This document shows positions 37,946-48,510 of a stretch of 64,000 nt of DNA, piece by piece. The stretch covers positions 3,658,001 through 3,722,000 of the forward strand of contig NZ_CP053085.1 of assembly GCF_013004105.1 (NCBI RefSeq), written 5' to 3'. The notes beneath the pieces are model-generated. The model searched no databases and was not told the origin of the DNA. It saw nothing but the letters and a program-made list of their open reading frames with translations. The first letter of the stretch is position 1, and each line of letters starts with the position of its first letter. The position numbers and the translations under genes were made by a program. This DNA comes from Gemmatimonas groenlandica. GTDB taxonomy: Bacteria > Gemmatimonadota > Gemmatimonadetes > Gemmatimonadales > Gemmatimonadaceae.

Positions 37946-39397
37946 GTGCCCACCTCCCCCGCCTCCGATTCCGGCATCGCCTCCGACGTCGCGTCTGCAC
38001 GCGACGATGACCGTGCGCTCGTGCTGATCCAGCGCTACGGGCGCACGGCGACGGCGTTCCGCGCGCTCGGGGCGGGACTCGAGCATTGGTTTCTGACGGA
38101 CGCGCGGGGCGATCGCGGACTAGTGGCCTACTACCGGACACCGGGCGCGATGGTCTCGGCCGGCGAGCCGGTGGCTGCCCCGCACGAGGCGATCGCGGTG
38201 GCCGAAGCTTTTGTGGCGTTCGCGGCGTCGCAGCGTTGCCGCGCGAGCTTTTTCGCGACCGAAGGCATTCTCGCGTCATCGCCGCGATTCCGGCGCGTCA
38301 TGTTGGGCGAGCAGCCGGTATGGAATCCGCAATCGTGGGCCGATCACGTTGCGCATCACCGCTCGCTGCGCGAGCAATTGCGCCGCGCGAAAGCGAAGGG
38401 CGTCACCGTGCAGCGGCTCGATGCTGCGATGATGCGCGAGCCGATGCGCCGCGCGAGGTTGGAGCGGCTGATTGACCGGTGGTTCGCCGCGCGGCCGATG
38501 CCACGCATGGGGTTTCTGGTGACGGTCGACCCCTTTGCGTGGCTGTCGCAGCGGCAATCGTTTGTCGCGATGCGCGACGGCGTCCCAGTGGCCCTGTTAT
38601 CGATCGTGCCGGTGCCGGCACGTGCGGGATGGCTGTTCGAGCACCTGCTGCGTGACCCCGATGCACCGAACGGCACGGCCGAGCTGCTGGTGCATCATGC
38701 CATGCTCCAGTTGGCGGCGGATGGTGTGTCGTGGGTCACCCTCGGACTCGCGCCGCTCGCCGGACCGGTAAGCGGCTGGCTGCGCACCGCGCGCAGTTGG
38801 TCACGACCGCTGTTCAACTTCGACGGCCTCGCAGCGTTCAAGCGCAAGCTGCGCCCGCAGGGGTGGGAACCGATCTATCTGGCCTACCCCCGCGAGCGAT
38901 CGAGCGCCCGTGCGATGCTCGACGGGCTGCGGGCGTTCGCGGGAGGGTCACTGTGGCAATTCGGCGTGCATACGCTCATCCGCGGGCCAGCAGTACTGCT
39001 GCGGGCATTGGAGTGGATGTTGATCACGTGGACGGTACTGCTGGCGCTGGCACCTACGTTTCCGTGGTTTCCGTCGGGCGCGGTGCAGAGTGCCTGGGTG
39101 GTGTTCGACGCGCTGCTGCTCCTCGGACTTCGCGCGCTGCGCGCGCGAACATCCGGTGCACGCGCGCGACGCACGGCGTCGCGCTGGAGTCGCGCGCTGG
39201 CGACCGTGGTCTCGGCCGACGCCGTACTGACCAGCGCACAAGCCTTGTGGTGGAACAGCGGGTCGAATCGCGGCGCTCCGGAGTGGGCCGTCGTGCTGCT
39301 GGCGTGTCTCGGGCCGTGGCTGGCATCGGTCGTCCTCTGGGGTGCCTCGCGACGGATGAACACGCTGCAGTCATCGCCCATCTCCGATCGGCGTTAG
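37946..39397 (+). CDS. DUF2156-domain protein (MprF C-terminal-like aminoacyl-lipid transferase)
   Basis: A 483-residue protein starting at GTG 37946. Residues about 25-320 match the DUF2156/LPG-synthase fold ([60 protein letters not shown], the GNAT-like end). Three hydrophobic segments follow ([20 protein letters not shown] and two more). MprF has its flippase helices N-terminal and many more of them; here a few helices are C-terminal. It may aminoacylate lipids or be a related acyltransferase. The C-terminal layout is unusual. Confidence 0.8.
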   Translation: MPTSPASDSGIASDVASARDDDRALVLIQRYGRTATAFRALGAGLEHWFLTDARGDRGLVAYYRTPGAMVSAGEPVAAPHEAIAVAEAFVAFAASQRCRASFFATEGILASSPRFRRVMLGEQPVWNPQSWADHVAHHRSLREQLRRAKAKGVTVQRLDAAMMREPMRRARLERLIDRWFAARPMPRMGFLVTVDPFAWLSQRQSFVAMRDGVPVALLSIVPVPARAGWLFEHLLRDPDAPNGTAELLVHHAMLQLAADGVSWVTLGLAPLAGPVSGWLRTARSWSRPLFNFDGLAAFKRKLRPQGWEPIYLAYPRERSSARAMLDGLRAFAGGSLWQFGVHTLIRGPAVLLRALEWMLITWTVLLALAPTFPWFPSGAVQSAWVVFDALLLLGLRALRARTSGARARRTASRWSRALATVVSADAVLTSAQALWWNSGSNRGAPEWAVVLLACLGPWLASVVLWGASRRMNTLQSSPISDRR

Positions 39398-39406
39398 CTT
39401 TCCCGC

Positions 39407-40048
39407 ATGAGCACTGTACCCCACGATTCCGCCACGGCGTTCAGACCCGTTCCGGTCGCCAGTCCCATGCAGCGCGTGGCGGTGTACTGCGCATCGAACG
39501 ACGGTGCGCGTCCGGAGTACTTGGAGTGTGCAAGGGCCCTCGGCACGGTCATCGCTCAGCAAGGCCTGACCGTGGTCTACGGTGGCGGTCGGGTCGGACT
39601 CATGGGAGCACTAGCCGACGCCGCGATAGCGGCCGGCGGTGAGGTCATCGGTGTGATGCCACATGGTCTGGTGCAGCGGGAAGTTGCGCATCACGGATTG
39701 ACCGCGTTGCGCGTCGTGGACTCGATGCACGAGCGCAAGGCGATGATCGCTGAGCTCGCCGATGCTTTTATTACGCTGCCGGGCGGACTGGGAACGCTCG
39801 AGGAGTTCTTCGAGACCTGGACTTGGGCGCAGCTCGGTGTGCACCAGAAGCCGATCGGCCTCTTCGATGTATCGGGTTATTGGGCGCCGCTGCTCGCACT
39901 GCTGGAGCACGTCGATGCGGAGGGATTTCTGCGCGGAAATCCACGGGAGTGGTTGGTGGTCAGTGATGATGCCTCGTCGATGCTGGCCCGATTACAGGCC
40001 TTTCAAGCACCGACCGTGCGTCGCTGGATTCGACTCGGCGAAACCTGA
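39407..40048 (+). CDS. LOG-family nucleotide phosphoribohydrolase-like protein (TIGR00730)
   Basis: A 213-residue Rossmann protein. It shows VAVYCASNDGARPEY, VYGGGRVGLMGALADAAI, HERKAMIAELADAFITLPGG, and the catalytic motif PGGLGTLEEFFE. The family releases free base from nucleoside 5'-monophosphates (cytokinin activation in plants, Mycobacterium and others). It follows the DUF2156 gene by nine bases and is probably co-transcribed. Confidence 0.93.
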   Translation: MSTVPHDSATAFRPVPVASPMQRVAVYCASNDGARPEYLECARALGTVIAQQGLTVVYGGGRVGLMGALADAAIAAGGEVIGVMPHGLVQREVAHHGLTALRVVDSMHERKAMIAELADAFITLPGGLGTLEEFFETWTWAQLGVHQKPIGLFDVSGYWAPLLALLEHVDAEGFLRGNPREWLVVSDDASSMLARLQAFQAPTVRRWIRLGET

Positions 40049-40092
40049 ATCGTACCGGCGCAACGCCTGCAGCCGCTCGGCTGCACCTAGCA

Positions 40093-43077
40093 ATGGGCGC
40101 CGAGCCCATCGACAATCCTTCTCGTATGAACGCCGAAGGTTGGGAGCCACCCCTCACGTCTGATCCGCGATTTACTCGCTGGCTCGCCGTCGCCGCCATC
40201 GCGCTGACGGTGCCAAGCTTGCTAGGCTGGACGTTCGGCGTTCCGTGGCTCGTGCAACCGTTCGAGACATTCCCGCCGGCGCGACTCGGTGGCACGGTGA
40301 TGATTGTCGCGGGTGCGTCGGGCATGATCGCCAAGCTGTCCGGTCGACGGTCGTTGGCGCGACGCCTGGCTCTCGCATGTGGGGCGGCAGCGGTGATTGC
40401 TCTGGTGGCCGCCTGGCAGCACGCGACGTTGCCGATCGACGCGCTGGCCCGCGCGCGGGTGGGCGACGCGTCACCGGTGCGAGATGTTCCTGTGTCGGCG
40501 GCGTTGCTGTTTCTGCTGTACGGCGTGGCGCTGTACCTGCTCGCCTCGGAGCCGCAGTCGGAGCGTCGTCGCACGGTAACGGGTGCGTTATCAGCGTTGC
40601 TTGTCGCCAGCACCGGCGTATTGCTGTTGGCCCAGCTCGCCGGGATGCTGGGAACTGATGGAGCGTGGGCAGCGGCCCGAGCGCCGCTGCATAGCTTGCT
40701 TGCGTCGTTGCTGCTGGGCACGGCGCTTCTGCAGCGCAACATGGCACATGAGCCAGGCACGAAGGCGCCGCCGCGGTGGGCGCCGGTCCTCGCCGGTGCG
40801 AGTACTCTGCTCCTGGTGTTGGTGCTGTGGCAGGCCTTGGTGGCGCGCGAACAGTCACAGACACGGGATCGCGCCGCCATCGCGGCCGAGGCACTGGATC
40901 GGGCGGTGCAACGGCAGTTCCTTGGGGTCGACCGGGCGGTTGGTCGCACAGCGGCGTTTCTGTCCGGCGGCGGTCGCATCGATGATGCGGCGTGGACGAC
41001 GTCATTCCCCCTGCTGGTCAAGGAAACCGACGGTCTGGTCGGCATGGTGTGGATGGATTCCGCGGGCACTATCTTGCGCGCGGTTCCTGCGACGCCGCTC
41101 TGGCCAGGCGTTCAGCGTCAGCTCATCGACTTCATGTCAAAGCCATATCATCGAGATCTCACTTCGATGCGCTCGGCGACGACCACCGCGCTGCCAAGGC
41201 GTCATGTCGTCGCGTTGCACGACGCACCGTGGGGCATTGCGCTGCTGTATCCCCTCGACGCGCAGCCGTCATCGCCGTCGTACGGGCGAACGGTCGTCGT
41301 CGGCTTTGTAAACGAGGCCGAGCTGATTTCCGACTTCGCCGGCGATGCGCGCGGCGGCTTCGCACTGGCAGTGTCGCGCGGCGACTCGATTCTGGCGGGG
41401 CGGGTCGCCGCAGCGTCGCCGGTGTATTCGGCGCCACTGCAGCTGGGGGCGCGACAACTGACCGTGTCGGTGTCGCAGGCCGTCGGCACGTCGCGCTCCA
41501 CGCTGCCCGAACTCGTGTTGCTGCTGGGATTTTCGGTCGCCGTGCTGCTGTCGCTCACGATGTGGCAGCAGCGCGCGATGTGGGCACAGGCCAGCAGCGA
41601 AGGTATGGAGCGCATGCAGCTCGCCATCGAGCGGGCCACCGATGGCGTCTGGGAACTTGAGATTCCGCGTGGTGCGATGCACCGCAGTCCGGCGTTGATG
41701 CGCTATCTCGGCATCGACCCGACGGTCCTCGACGGCGGATTCACCGCGTGGTCGGCGCTGATCCATCCCGATGACAGCGAGGCGTATGCCCGGGCACTCG
41801 ATGCGCACGTGAGTGGTCGCGCCGATGCCTTCGAGTGCGAGTATCGGCTGCGCGCGGGCGATGGATCGTGGCATGCGCTGGTCGACCGCGGCCGCGTGGT
41901 GGAACGTCTGGCCGACGGCAGCCCGGTTCGCGTGCTCGGAATCTCGGCCGACGTGACGGAGCGCGCGCTCGCGGACGCGTCACGCGAGGAGAGCGAACGG
42001 CGGTTCCGGGCAATGTTCGACACGGCGAATCAGGTGCAGTTGTTGCTCGACTACGATGGCAGCATTCTGGAGGCGAATCGTGCCGCCGGCGAATTGGCTG
42101 CGACCACCGCCGACGCGCTGCAGGGAGTGCGCTTCTGGCAGGCGCCGTGGTGGGCCGACGATGCGCTCACCAGCGAACGGGTGCAGGATCGCTTCGTGAA
42201 AGCGCGGGCCGGTGACACGAATCGCTTCGAAGTGGAGGTTGACCGGCCGGGCGAACGCTTGGCGTCGATCGACTTTTCGCTGAAGCCGATTTTCGACCAA
42301 GACGACCGGGTGGTGCAAGTGCTGGTGGAGGGGCGTGACCTGACCATGCGCAAACGGGCCGAGGAATCGCTGCGCGAAATCGGCGCCCTGACTACGATGG
42401 GGCAACTCGCGGCCCGCGTGGCTCACGAGATCAATAATCCGCTCGCCGGCATCCAGAATGCCTTCCTACTCATTCGCGGGGCGATTCCGGGCGATCATCC
42501 GCATTATCGGTTCGTGGGGGCGATTGAACGCGAAATCGCGCGTATCGCGGCGGTCACGCGGCAGTTGTACGAGACGTACCGCCCCGATCAATCCATGATC
42601 GCCCAGTCGTCGGTGATTCTGGCCGTGACCGACGCGGTGAGCTTTCTCGAGCAGGTGAATCGCGTTCGGCAGGTAAAAATCGTGACGGATCTGTCCCGGG
42701 CGCCCTCGCTGGTGCCGGTTCCCGATGCGCTTCTCCGGCAAACGATGTACAATCTCGTACAGAATGCGTTCGATGCATCGCCGCCGAATGGCACGATTAC
42801 CGTGACGGCGATCGTTGAGCAGGACGAGTGCGTGCTGCGTGTGACTGACGAGGGGCCCGGCGTTCCTGATGCGCTGCGACAGCGCATCTTCGACCCGTTC
42901 TTCAGCACGAAGGACCGCACAGTCAAAACGAGTGGGATGGGCATCGGTCTTTCGCTGGTCAGGCAGTCCGTTCACGCTGTGGGCGGCTCCATTGTCGTAC
43001 ATGATCGGCCACAAGGTGGGACTGAATTCGAAGTCCGTCTGCCGATGACCCCTTTGGATACTGGAGTGCTGCGATGA
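40093..43077 (+). CDS. Membrane-bound PAS sensor histidine kinase with extracytoplasmic sensor
   Basis: A 994-residue kinase. About seven N-terminal helices (residues 25-265, MASE-like) are followed by an extracytoplasmic region of about 200 residues (CHASE-like, 270-470) and another helix (LVLLLGFSVAVLLSLTMW). Two PAS domains follow (ERATDGVWELEIPRGAM; RFRAMFDTANQVQLLLDYDG). The dimerisation H-box is AARVAHEINNPLAGIQNAF near 776. The ATPase shows NLVQNAFDASPP, DEGPGVP and GMGIGLSLV. Its stop overlaps the start of a receiver-protein gene (ATGA), which must be the partner. The signal is unknown. Confidence 0.92.
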   Translation: MGAEPIDNPSRMNAEGWEPPLTSDPRFTRWLAVAAIALTVPSLLGWTFGVPWLVQPFETFPPARLGGTVMIVAGASGMIAKLSGRRSLARRLALACGAAAVIALVAAWQHATLPIDALARARVGDASPVRDVPVSAALLFLLYGVALYLLASEPQSERRRTVTGALSALLVASTGVLLLAQLAGMLGTDGAWAAARAPLHSLLASLLLGTALLQRNMAHEPGTKAPPRWAPVLAGASTLLLVLVLWQALVAREQSQTRDRAAIAAEALDRAVQRQFLGVDRAVGRTAAFLSGGGRIDDAAWTTSFPLLVKETDGLVGMVWMDSAGTILRAVPATPLWPGVQRQLIDFMSKPYHRDLTSMRSATTTALPRRHVVALHDAPWGIALLYPLDAQPSSPSYGRTVVVGFVNEAELISDFAGDARGGFALAVSRGDSILAGRVAAASPVYSAPLQLGARQLTVSVSQAVGTSRSTLPELVLLLGFSVAVLLSLTMWQQRAMWAQASSEGMERMQLAIERATDGVWELEIPRGAMHRSPALMRYLGIDPTVLDGGFTAWSALIHPDDSEAYARALDAHVSGRADAFECEYRLRAGDGSWHALVDRGRVVERLADGSPVRVLGISADVTERALADASREESERRFRAMFDTANQVQLLLDYDGSILEANRAAGELAATTADALQGVRFWQAPWWADDALTSERVQDRFVKARAGDTNRFEVEVDRPGERLASIDFSLKPIFDQDDRVVQVLVEGRDLTMRKRAEESLREIGALTTMGQLAARVAHEINNPLAGIQNAFLLIRGAIPGDHPHYRFVGAIEREIARIAAVTRQLYETYRPDQSMIAQSSVILAVTDAVSFLEQVNRVRQVKIVTDLSRAPSLVPVPDALLRQTMYNLVQNAFDASPPNGTITVTAIVEQDECVLRVTDEGPGVPDALRQRIFDPFFSTKDRTVKTSGMGIGLSLVRQSVHAVGGSIVVHDRPQGGTEFEVRLPMTPLDTGVLR

Positions 43078-43796
43078 GTCGCGGACGAATTCTGATCGCC
43101 GATGATGAGCCGACGTTTCTCAACTCGACCGCCGAGTTGCTGCGACGCGAGGGATTCACCGTGGACACGGTCGATGACGCGGCGTCGGCGCTGGGCGCGA
43201 TTTCGGCGGCAACCTACGACCTGCTGATCACCGACCTCGAGATGCCGGGGAATGCGGATCTGGATCTGGTACAGCAAGTCGCGCATCTCAGTGGCGGGCT
43301 CCCGATCATCATCATCACCGGCTTCCCCTCGGTGCGCTCGGCGGTCGCGTCGATCGAACTGCCGGTGGCGGCCTATCTCGTGAAGCCGGTGCACTTCCCG
43401 GAGCTTCTGAAGCGCGTGACGAGCGCTGTCGCGCGTTTCCGGTCCTATCAGGCGATGCAGAGCGCCGAAGCGCGGCTTCGCGAGTACCGGTCGCAGGTGG
43501 AAGCGCAGCCCGTGGCGCCGGCCACCGAAGGGCAGGGCGTGGACACGTTTCTGGCGCTCACGCTGCGCAACGTGATGGGATCGCTGACCGATCTCGAACA
43601 GTTGGGACGCGCGCTGGCGGGACAACAGACGTTGCAGCCGCACCCGTGTCAGCTCATGAACTGCCCACGCGGTGCACAGCTGCAATCGGCCGTGGAAGAG
43701 ACGATCGCGGTGCTCGAGGAGACTAAGGGGGCGTTCAAGTCCAAGACACTTGGCGACTTGCGCCACCGATTGGAACTTCTGGTCAAGCTGGTGTAG
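43074..43796 (+). CDS. Response regulator with a receiver and a non-DNA-binding helical tail
   Basis: A 240-residue protein. The receiver is complete: acidic pair DD at 10-11, phospho-acceptor Asp54 (LLITDLEMPG), Thr82 and Lys104 (LVKP). Residues 120-240 are helical, contain HPCQLMNCPRG with two cysteines, and end in a coiled-coil-like KSKTLGDLRHRLELLVKLV. I recognise no helix-turn-helix or enzyme output. It is translationally coupled to the kinase upstream, so the output may be a protein-protein interaction. Confidence 0.88.
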   Translation: MSRGRILIADDEPTFLNSTAELLRREGFTVDTVDDAASALGAISAATYDLLITDLEMPGNADLDLVQQVAHLSGGLPIIIITGFPSVRSAVASIELPVAAYLVKPVHFPELLKRVTSAVARFRSYQAMQSAEARLREYRSQVEAQPVAPATEGQGVDTFLALTLRNVMGSLTDLEQLGRALAGQQTLQPHPCQLMNCPRGAQLQSAVEETIAVLEETKGAFKSKTLGDLRHRLELLVKLV

Positions 43797-43882
43797 TACA
43801 ACCGCGCGGGTTCGATGTGGAGAATCCGGTCGCTTGTGCACAGCCGGGTGCGATCTGCGACACAAACTGTGACAAATTAGCC

Positions 43883-43911
43883 TTGCGCGGCTGACTGGGA
43901 CGAACGATACT
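43883..43911 (+). promoter_or_regulatory. Candidate promoter of the structured RNA
   Basis: TTGCGC (43883-43888) and GATACT (43906-43911) are separated by 17 bases, the optimal spacing for a primary-sigma promoter. The predicted transcript would start near 43918, directly at the closing helix of the structured RNA. Confidence 0.5.
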
Positions 43912-43915
43912 CTAG

Positions 43916-44092
43916 CTCCGGGACATGACGCACCAGCGGGTTATCCGCGGCGCCGAGTTTCCCGGAAGCAGCACTGCAGGACGACATATGGATCGCTCGA
44001 TCGATCCAACCTTGGCGACGGGATACCGATCCCGGAGTCGAAGGCGCGAAGTCTCGCTCTCACCCAGAGCAGACGTCGCGCCTTTTTGTTTT
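43916..44092 (+). ncRNA. Candidate structured RNA (leader or standalone) with intrinsic terminator
   Basis: No gene is present in 43797-44196. CTCCGGGA (43916-43923) pairs perfectly with TCCCGGAG (44030-44037), closing a domain of about 120 bases. Inside, CGCCGAG near 43948 can pair with CTTGGCG near 44010; GGATCG and CGATCC form a hairpin near 43990-44007; GCGG-TTAT-CCGC forms another near 43934. A second copy, TTTCCCGGAAG near 43958, can also pair with 43916-43923, so two folds compete. A strong terminator follows five bases after the closing helix. It could be a small RNA (6S-sized, about 175 nt) or an attenuating leader for the NtrC-type gene at 44197. It matches no riboswitch consensus I know. 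Confidence 0.55.
44043..44092 (+). terminator. Intrinsic (Rho-independent) terminator
   Basis: The stem GGCGCGA-GTCT-GCTCT (44043-44060) pairs with AGAGC-AGAC-TCGCGCC (44066-44082) around the loop CACCC, with one A/G mismatch and one bulged C, followed directly by TTTTTGTTTT. This is the clearest intrinsic terminator in the window. It lies about 105 bases before the ATG of the NtrC-type activator on the same strand. Confidence 0.9.
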
Positions 44093-44196
44093 CCCGATCT
44101 GTGATGTGCAGCACGAGCGCACGGTGCTTTCCCGCCGTGCCCGATACGCCCACCACGGGCAGGCACCACGGTGCCTGTCCAAACGAGACTCCGCTT

Positions 44197-45744
<1,548 letters not shown>

Positions 45745-46287
45745 TCCGACTGGTGAGCGTCGCCGCGGAGCTGACCGCTCCTTACTGAGCCGTCAGCACG
45801 ATGTCGGCGCAGTCGAGGAGGAAGCGAGCGTAGGCGGAGTCGACACGATCTCGAAGAAGCGAGCCGGACGATAAGCAGGATCGGATTTCGTGATCTGACG
45901 TACGCGTATGCAACGCGCGCGCGCGAACTGTGACATGGGTCGCGGTCTCGGTGATGCGTCTCGAGCCGCTCGGCGTCAATCGTTCAACGAACAGTGCCGT
46001 GCGGCGCGCGTTGTTCGTGCGAGCGGTAAAGCGGCGTGATCCATGGAAAATTTGACGGTCGTCAACTCAGCCGCTTCAGCTCGACCACAACGACAGCTCA
46101 CAGCGAAGAATTTTTCGGATGATGTGCTGTGACACACATGCGCAATGTCGTGACACGCGTTAGCATGCGTTCACAATGCCGGAGCCGCTCAAGCCGTGTG
46201 TTGGCGCGCAACATGCAGAGGTCTCTGGCAAGCGCAGCATCCGACTCGCTCGACGAAGAGCGATCACCCATCTCGACAGGAGAGGGC

Positions 46288-46401
46288 GTGCATAACCTCA
46301 TGACACGCGTTACGGCAGCACTGTTCGAATACGTGAAGGATCTGGTCGGCCGCGCGCATATCGCGCCGATCACGGAATGGCCGATGCACCGCGAGTGGTG
46401 A
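46288..46401 (+). CDS. Possible small protein (37 residues)
   Basis: GTG 46288 is preceded by ACAGGAGAGGGC, a good ribosome-binding site. The product contains TAALFEYVKDLVGRAHIAPI, a possible amphipathic helix, and ends in MHREW. The ATG at 46300 is an alternative start. It lies 200 bases before the ArsR-type gene. I recognise no family; the case rests on the ribosome-binding site and could be chance. Confidence 0.3.
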   Translation: MHNLMTRVTAALFEYVKDLVGRAHIAPITEWPMHREW

Positions 46402-46531
46402 AAGCGTCTCGTGTTCCACGAGACGGGGAATGACGGTCCGATGCAGTATTGATGGGCTTCTGACAAAACATTGCGCCGGCGGAACACTTTCTGTCCCTGT
46501 TCAGATGGCGACCGCGAGCATAAGATTGGGT

Positions 46532-46550
46532 GTCGCGCCTGTAGCGCGAC
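46532..46550. promoter_or_regulatory. Candidate operator upstream of the ArsR-type gene
   Basis: GTCGCGC and GCGCGAC form a perfect 7-base inverted repeat with a 5-base spacer, 51 bases upstream of the regulator's ATG. ArsR-family dimers commonly repress their own gene through such a site. Alternatively it is a leader hairpin. Confidence 0.35.
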
Positions 46551-46600
46551 CGCCGTCGTCCAATCGACGGGGGAAATGCCGGGGACTATGCGAGGTTTCG

Positions 46601-46969
46601 ATGGGTCGTTTTATTCTGACGGATGGTGTCCTGCCCTTGGTGGCGGACCGCTTTAAGGCTCTTTCGGAGCCCGCTCGCCTGGCACTGCTGCGGTCGCTGC
46701 AGTACGGCGAGCAGACGGTGAACCAACTCGTTGCGGGCACCGGACTGGGGCAGGCGAACGTGTCCAAGCATCTGCAGGTTCTGCACGCGCACGGATTCGT
46801 GAAGCGCCGAAAGAATGGTCTCTTCGTGCACTACGCACTGGCCGACCGACAGATCCTGAAGTTGTGTGAGCTCATGTCCTCACGGGTCAACGCGCACGTC
46901 ACGGCAGGAGGCCAGAGTCACGCTCGCGGTCCGGTCGGCCACATCGATAACTCCGACGAAGTGGGCTGA
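46601..46969 (+). CDS. ArsR-family winged-helix transcriptional regulator
   Basis: A 122-residue regulator from ATG 46601. The ArsR fold is clear: DRFKALSEPARLALLRSL, EQTVNQLVAGTGLGQANVSK, HLQVLHAHGFVKRRKNGLFV, HYALADRQILKLCELM. The metal motif ELCVCDL typical of ArsR/SmtB sensors is absent, and the only cysteine is in LKLCELM, so it is probably not a metal sensor of the classical kind. The C-terminus is short and His-containing. It precedes the beta-CASP nuclease gene by about 80 bases; a link is possible but unproven. Confidence 0.9.
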   Translation: MGRFILTDGVLPLVADRFKALSEPARLALLRSLQYGEQTVNQLVAGTGLGQANVSKHLQVLHAHGFVKRRKNGLFVHYALADRQILKLCELMSSRVNAHVTAGGQSHARGPVGHIDNSDEVG

Positions 46970-47050
46970 GCGCCAGGGCCGATCGAGTTCGCGCCGTGTC
47001 GTCGTATGTGCGCAGGAAGGATGGCGTTCTTACCTCAGATTCAGGTGCAT

Positions 47051-48448
47051 ATGCAGATCGAGTTCTCCGGCGCCGCGCAGGAAGTCACCGGCTCCTGCCA
47101 CATCATCCGCGTCGGCCAGCGCACCGTGCTGCTGGACTGCGGCATGTTCCAAGGCAAGCGCAGCGAGAGCCGTGAGAAGAACGCCAAGCTCCCGCTGCCC
47201 ATCGACCAAATCGACGCGGTGGTACTCTCGCACGCCCACATCGACCACGCCGGTCGGCTGCCGTTTCTCACGGCCCAGGGCTACAAGAACACCATTTGGG
47301 CCACGTCGGCCACGCGAGACCTCTGTGCGCTCATGCTCGCCGATTCGGCGCATATCCAGGAAAAGGACGCCGAGTTTCTCGAGCGCCGTGGACAACCGCA
47401 CGCCGAGCCGCTCTATCGCGTGGAGGACGCCACGCGCACGCTCGAGCAGATGATCGGGATGCCGTACCACAAGTGGTTCGAGGTCACCGACGGGGTGCGC
47501 GCCATGTATACCGAGGCCGGACACATTCTCGGCAGTGCCTCGGTGGTGCTGGAATTGCGCGAGGGTGAGGAATTCCGACGCGTGGTCTTTTCCGGCGACG
47601 TGGGACGCCACGACCTGCCGATTATCCGCAACCCCGAGCCACCCACGGGTGGCGCGCATGTGGTGTTGTGCGAAAGCACCTACGGCAATCGCGATCACGA
47701 ATCGGTGGAGGGGGCGCGCGAGGAGCTCGGGCGTGTCGTACGCGAGACCGCGGCCCGTGGCGGTCGCGTGCTGATTCCCGCATTCGCCGTAGGACGTACG
47801 CAGGAGCTGGTGTACGACCTCCATCAGTTGCACCGGGCCGGCAAGATTCCGTCAGTGCCGATCTTCATCGATTCGCCGCTGGCCACCGATGCCACGTCGG
47901 TGTTCGCGATGCATCCCGAAGTGTTCGATCACAGCGAAGATCTGGTGCGGCACACGAACGATCTGTTCGACTTCCCGCTGGTGAAGTTCACGCGCGACGT
48001 GAACGAATCCAAGGCGCTGAACACCATGCAGGGCCCGATGGTCATCATCGCCGCGTCGGGCATGGCGGAATCGGGTCGCATCCTGCACCATCTGCGCAAC
48101 GGCGCCGGCGATGCGCGCAATACGATTCTGATCGTGGGCTACATGGCCGAACACACGCTGGGCCGTCGCATTCTGGAGCAGCGGCGCGTGATCAAGATCT
48201 TCGGTGACGAGGTCGAACTCGCGGCGCAGGTGGAAGTATTGAACGGCTACAGCGCGCATGCCGATCGCACTGAACTGCATGCCTGGTTGACCGCGGTACG
48301 GGACGGGGGCACCGCCGAGGGGAGGAATACGCCGCACGTGTATCTGGTCCACGGTGAAACGCCGGCGCAGACGGCATTCGCCGAACGGCTTCGGGCCGAT
48401 CGCTTTACCGTCGACATCCCGGCGCCCGGCGTGGTCGTGACGCTCTAG
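47051..48448 (+). CDS. Metallo-beta-lactamase beta-CASP ribonuclease (CPSF/YSH1-like)
   Basis: A 465-residue protein. Zinc-binding motif 2 SHAHIDHAG is near residue 60; TEAGHILGSASVVLEL and FSGDVGRHD provide further ligands. The beta-CASP part has ESTYGNRDHES, RVLIPAFAVGRTQELVYDL, ASGMAESGRILHHL, and the C-terminal NGYSAHADRTEL with VHGE. These proteins are RNA endo/exonucleases involved in RNA processing or decay. ATG 47051 is preferred over an upstream ATG because the fold begins there (QIEFSGAAQEVTGSCHI). Confidence 0.93.
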   Translation: MQIEFSGAAQEVTGSCHIIRVGQRTVLLDCGMFQGKRSESREKNAKLPLPIDQIDAVVLSHAHIDHAGRLPFLTAQGYKNTIWATSATRDLCALMLADSAHIQEKDAEFLERRGQPHAEPLYRVEDATRTLEQMIGMPYHKWFEVTDGVRAMYTEAGHILGSASVVLELREGEEFRRVVFSGDVGRHDLPIIRNPEPPTGGAHVVLCESTYGNRDHESVEGAREELGRVVRETAARGGRVLIPAFAVGRTQELVYDLHQLHRAGKIPSVPIFIDSPLATDATSVFAMHPEVFDHSEDLVRHTNDLFDFPLVKFTRDVNESKALNTMQGPMVIIAASGMAESGRILHHLRNGAGDARNTILIVGYMAEHTLGRRILEQRRVIKIFGDEVELAAQVEVLNGYSAHADRTELHAWLTAVRDGGTAEGRNTPHVYLVHGETPAQTAFAERLRADRFTVDIPAPGVVVTL

Positions 48449-48510
48449 GCATAAGCGCGGCTCGCGTGCCGCAACCTTCGCGACAGGCTCGCATGCAGTA
48501 GTTTGGCAGG

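Larger units (their letters stand above)
45745..46600. other. 856-base region without a confident gene
   Basis: Visible elements: a palindrome TTGACG-GT-CGTCAA (46052-46065); the 12-mer TGACACGCGTTA twice (46151-46162 and 46301-46312), 150 bases apart; a small frame with a good ribosome-binding site (46288-46401); and an inverted repeat GTCGCGC-N5-GCGCGAC (46532-46550), 51 bases before the ArsR-type gene. A 65-codon minus-strand frame (45782-45979) ends in DIVLTAQ but has no recognisable start or homology. The region may be regulatory, a decayed gene, or both. Confidence 0.5.

Noticed and set aside
43916-44092. c-di-GMP, SAM, guanidine, fluoride, glutamine or other known riboswitch
   Set aside because: Consensus elements such as GCAAAGCC of c-di-GMP-I or the ACGR loops of guanidine-II are not present; I therefore leave the RNA unclassified.
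45782-45979. 65-codon minus-strand frame ending DIVLTAQ
   Set aside because: No ribosome-binding site, no homology I recognise, and it sits alone in a region with regulatory-looking repeats; not enough to call a gene.
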